DNA of 32,209 nucleotides from Bacteroidia bacterium (lineage in GTDB: Bacteria > Bacteroidota > Bacteroidia > Bacteroidales > VadinHA17). Numbering within the stretch: the first letter of the stretch is position 1; every line of letters begins with the position of its first letter. Of the stretch, positions 29,693 through 32,209 are shown one piece after another. The translations under genes and the position numbers were made by a program. The stretch spans positions 1 to 32,209 of the forward strand of contig JAPLED010000021.1 of NCBI GenBank assembly GCA_026391475.1. The letters are read 5' to 3'. The notes under the pieces were generated by a model that saw nothing but the letters and a program-made list of their open reading frames with translations, searched no databases and had not been told where the DNA came from.

Positions 29693-31849
29693 TTATCCCA
29701 TGTAATCATTAGTTAGTTTTTTTAGTATATTATAAATTTCATCCTTCGACGAAGAATTAAGATAAACATATTTGCCTTTTGTGTTAGAACACATATGTTC
29801 AAAAAATTGATCGCTATACTCACTTCGTTTAGTTTGAATTCCATATATTTTAACTCCTTTCTCAGCCAAATACTTTACCTGTTTTTCCCAGTCAATATTA
29901 TTTGGACAATCCGAATTTGGATGTGGATATGAATCACCAATGAAAACAACAACTTTTGTTGCATGATTTGACCAGTTCAAATTAGAGATAAATGATAAAG
30001 CATCTTCATAAGCCTCAGGAGCATCTCCGCCATTTGTTAGTTCTAAATTACCAAGGATATCTATTATTACATTAATATTATTTGAAAAAGCATATGGTTT
30101 TATAAAATATGGATCTGGATGATTCTTATCATGATCACCGATTGCAATTATACCAATTCTAGCTTTGTCATTTATCTTTACAATATCTTGAATATAATTA
30201 ATTAAAGTTGTTTGAACATTAGAAAAGATTTCATGCATGCTTCCAGTAGTATCTATTGCAAAAACGATATCAACTGTACTTTCGTTATTATTTTTAAATC
30301 TATCAAAAAAAGTAATTAATTTTTGTTCAAACTCACTTTCTCTTTTACTACCTGGAGCAAGTTCATCTATCACTGAAACATTACTATAACGATACTCTAT
30401 CATTTTTTTTAATAATGGATATTTTACAAGTTCTTTTGGAAGTGTAAATGAACGATAATTTACTAAAAAACACCTTCCATCTTCATTTCGAAGCAGAGGT
30501 GTATAACGGCAAGAGATTGTATCTTCAAGGGTCTTTAATAAATGATAACTGGCTCCTGCTTTGCATTCAATTATCAATTCCGGTATTAATCTTCTAGAAG
30601 AAAATTTGTTAGCTTCTCCAGCAAATAAACTAAAATCAAACGATTCATTAGGGGTAATATTACGGCAAAATATCCAATCAGGCATTGCACCAGTAGAGTT
30701 CCCTTTTTTTTCAAAAGAAAACATGAAATTAGAAAATTTAACGCCAGTATAAACAGATAGTCGACCACTTGAAGTGTCAATATATAATATCGGATTCGAG
30801 AGATCACCTTGTCCGTTGCCAGGGAGACACCAACATCCGTCATCTGTTATATTATTGATTGCAATTTGATATGGATGAAAACACTGGCAAACCTTCACTA
30901 AAATCCATAATTCATATAAATCATTACGATATCGCCAATAAGGTAGTTTAAGAAATTCTTTGATATATTCATGTTTTGAAGTATACGAGCTACAACTTTC
31001 GGACAAAACTTTCAGAATTTTATCTAGACGATTAATCGCCCAAAGTTGTTCCGGGTTATCGTAACGTTGACCCGGAAGACAATCAGAAATAGCTTTACCT
31101 GAATACTTTGAGTTTTTATTGTATATACTAATAAATGTTTCTATTACTTTTTTAAACTCAAGCGGAAGAGATTGAGGATGTTTATTATATCTTTCTTTTT
31201 CATTCTTGGTTTGAGATATATCATCTAAATTAACATTTTTCTCTTTATTGTTTCCTATTATTCTTGAATCTGCTATTATTATTTTTTCAAGTTGTTTTGT
31301 GATCAACATGCATTTTTCTTTACATTGTTTTAAGCAATCAGGTCTACATTTCCTATTATCATTTGACTTGCCATCACATGCAACTATGCTATAAGAATAT
31401 TCCAACTCCTTTTGAATTGTAAGTAATATATCAACATTCCATATATTAACATCAATATTATCAATTATCTTTTGCCATTCCCTTGGCATATTTGATAAAT
31501 CAATTGGGAAAGTAACATCTGATCCTATTCTAAGTTGAACTACTGATTTTGCTTTACCAACAGAGTACTTTTGTGAATTCAAAAAAGCATAAATTTCGGT
31601 CAGCATTTTTATAAAAGGTTGTATCAATGTAATAATAAAACCAAAGAAATCATCTAATCTAACATTTTCAACAAGATAAGATTCGATTTCATTACGTGTT
31701 TCCAAATCGTGTGGGATATCAAAATAATTTTTAATCTCGTCGAGAACTTCAATTTCAGGTGTCTTTTTACTTTTAAGAGATAATTTTTTAATAGGTATCT
31801 CTAGTGATTCAAGAATAGAACTATATTCTTTCGAAGATTTAGTAATCAT
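29693..31849 (-). CDS. Cys-cluster / probable PD-(D/E)XK nuclease / von Willebrand A fusion protein
   Basis: 718 residues, no signal peptide. Three parts are visible. (1) A helical N-terminal region with a cysteine cluster C168-x3-C172-x3-C176-x3-C180 preceded by C158, a likely metal site. (2) A middle region with Pro390-Asp391 in AMPDWIFCR and Glu428-Cys-Lys430 in PELIIECKAGAS; a PD...ExK pair flanking strands is the core of PD-(D/E)XK nucleases (inference, no alignment). (3) A C-terminal VWA domain with MIDAS motif DTTGSM (Asp533), GGDAPEAYEDAL and FIGDSYPHP. VWA domains bind partner proteins through a metal ion. The combination is unfamiliar to me. It sits alone in the cassette nearest the right edge, preceded by a strong ribosome binding site. 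Confidence 0.75.
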   Translation of the reverse strand: MITKSSKEYSSILESLEIPIKKLSLKSKKTPEIEVLDEIKNYFDIPHDLETRNEIESYLVENVRLDDFFGFIITLIQPFIKMLTEIYAFLNSQKYSVGKAKSVVQLRIGSDVTFPIDLSNMPREWQKIIDNIDVNIWNVDILLTIQKELEYSYSIVACDGKSNDNRKCRPDCLKQCKEKCMLITKQLEKIIIADSRIIGNNKEKNVNLDDISQTKNEKERYNKHPQSLPLEFKKVIETFISIYNKNSKYSGKAISDCLPGQRYDNPEQLWAINRLDKILKVLSESCSSYTSKHEYIKEFLKLPYWRYRNDLYELWILVKVCQCFHPYQIAINNITDDGCWCLPGNGQGDLSNPILYIDTSSGRLSVYTGVKFSNFMFSFEKKGNSTGAMPDWIFCRNITPNESFDFSLFAGEANKFSSRRLIPELIIECKAGASYHLLKTLEDTISCRYTPLLRNEDGRCFLVNYRSFTLPKELVKYPLLKKMIEYRYSNVSVIDELAPGSKRESEFEQKLITFFDRFKNNNESTVDIVFAIDTTGSMHEIFSNVQTTLINYIQDIVKINDKARIGIIAIGDHDKNHPDPYFIKPYAFSNNINVIIDILGNLELTNGGDAPEAYEDALSFISNLNWSNHATKVVVFIGDSYPHPNSDCPNNIDWEKQVKYLAEKGVKIYGIQTKRSEYSDQFFEHMCSNTKGKYVYLNSSSKDEIYNILKKLTNDYMG

Positions 31850-31855
31850 TTTGTA

Positions 31856-31861
31856 CTCCTT
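31856..31861 (-). promoter_or_regulatory. Strong Shine-Dalgarno of the VWA gene
   Basis: AAGGAG lies 6 bp before the ATG at 31849. Genes of this phylum, including the others here, mostly lack such a site, so it supports this start and hints at foreign origin of the cassette. Confidence 0.75.
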
Positions 31862-31910
31862 TCTTATTGTTAAAAAATAGTTATTCTATTAAAACGAATA
31901 TTGTTGGTGG

Positions 31911-31976
31911 CAAAAAAGCAAGTGTGTGGAAGCGACGGGACGATTGTGGGATGGGCTGTAACACTCTTGCTTTGTG
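31911..31976 (-). repeat. attC-like hairpin in the VWA leader
   Basis: Arms CAAAAAAGCAAGTGTGT (31911-31927) and ACACTCTTGCTTTGTG (31961-31976) pair with extra bases, with a GC-rich loop. On the minus strand it is preceded by AAACCAAC, the form of an opening box, but no clear GTT closing box follows. It may be a degenerate attC site, which would mean the 5' part of this cassette is the rest of an older one. No gene in 31850-32087 otherwise. Confidence 0.45.
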
Positions 31977-32064
31977 TGTTGGTTTTTTCATTTTTTACTT
32001 TTTGTAGGTTGGTAAAAACAAAAATTACTTTAATTTAACCGTGTTGTTTCGTTCAACCAGCCTT

Positions 32065-32073
32065 GCACATAAC
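32065..32073 (-). other. Unit start box of the VWA cassette
   Basis: GTTATGTGC on the minus strand, complementary to GCACATAAC at 29442-29450. It follows CATATAACGA and the stop of the partial gene at the right edge so closely that no normal attC fits before it; it could be an attI-type or degenerate junction. Confidence 0.6.
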
Positions 32074-32087
32074 TCGTTATATGTCAT

Positions 32088-32209
32088 CTAAAGGTAGATA
32101 TATTTTACTAAATTATGATGTCTTTGTCTACCTGAAATGGATTTATCTCTGACCTGCTTTTTGAGCTTTAAAATATTTTCCTGCTGTGGTAATCTTCCCT
32201 GAAATACCA
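32088..32209 (-). CDS. C-terminal end of an unidentified protein (partial)
   Basis: One minus-strand frame is open from the edge to a TAG at 32088-32090 and encodes VFQGRLPQQENILKLKKQVR then DKSISGRQRHHNLVKYIYL. It is basic and helix-prone. A competing shorter frame ends at 32143 (GISGKITTAGKYFKAQKAGQ). I do not recognise either; neither resembles the C-terminus of a tyrosine recombinase. Too little is visible to decide. Confidence 0.3.
   Translation of the reverse strand, partial: VFQGRLPQQENILKLKKQVRDKSISGRQRHHNLVKYIYL

Noticed and set aside
29395-29712. 105-codon plus-strand frame
   Set aside because: Runs antisense to the cassette direction, starts inside the attC-like site and has no plausible start signal or family features.
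32088-32209. Partial frame at the right edge as the C-terminus of an integron integrase
   Set aside because: It lacks the expected HxxR...Y-type C-terminal segment; 39 residues are too few to support any identity.

Overview
The window looks like an AT-rich chromosome segment of a Bacteroidota (Bacteroidales/Marinilabiliales-like) bacterium. Evidence: an M16 peptidase beside an O-methyltransferase, large TonB-type outer-membrane barrels with carboxypeptidase-like N-terminal domains, an orphan MacB/FtsX permease of the 'putative ABC transport system' type, S23-type four-helix-bundle proteins, a TAnnTTTG promoter ahead of the tRNA, and mostly absent Shine-Dalgarno sequences.

Left part (1-6.3 kb): a partial O-methyltransferase, an M16 peptidase frameshifted by a perfect 50-bp tandem duplication, tRNA-Phe, an unusually long thymidylate synthase, two four-helix-bundle genes each embedded in short tandem repeats (6- and 8-bp units, arranged as inverted blocks around the second gene), and a NUDIX/C39-like pair. 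The NUDIX gene carries an in-frame copy of a hairpin-type dispersed repeat. Middle part (6.3-13.6 kb): MacB-like permease, an outer-membrane barrel with a secreted partner, and a NapH-like ferredoxin, separated by intergenic repeats.

Right part (about 15.2-32.1 kb): every convincing gene is on the minus strand, and most genes are separated by roughly 60-360 bp imperfect palindromes that behave like integron attC sites. Each starts (in gene orientation) with an ...AAC box and ends with a GTT... box, and the paired arms carry occasional extra bases. The first bases of a unit are the reverse complement of the box that closes the same unit (9-22 bp, private to each unit). This is the signature of gene cassettes: GTT at the unit's start and its own AAC box at its end. 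One site (21282-21404) also closely resembles the classical class-1-type attC. I read the region as an integron cassette array with no integrase inside the window; the array would be entered from the right edge and is cut on the left by an IS1182-family remnant (13.65-14.17 kb).

Cassette cargo is typical of such arrays: a HigBA toxin-antitoxin pair and a decayed second one, three methyltransferases, a CPBP intramembrane protease, nuclease genes (Mrr-like, endonuclease/exonuclease/phosphatase fold), small membrane proteins, beta-barrels, a PKD lipoprotein, and a large three-part protein (cysteine cluster, probable PD-(D/E)XK nuclease, C-terminal von Willebrand A domain) with an unusually good ribosome binding site. 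Several attC-like sites have very large loops filled with a mosaic 'GTCCCGG' repeat that also occurs outside the array.
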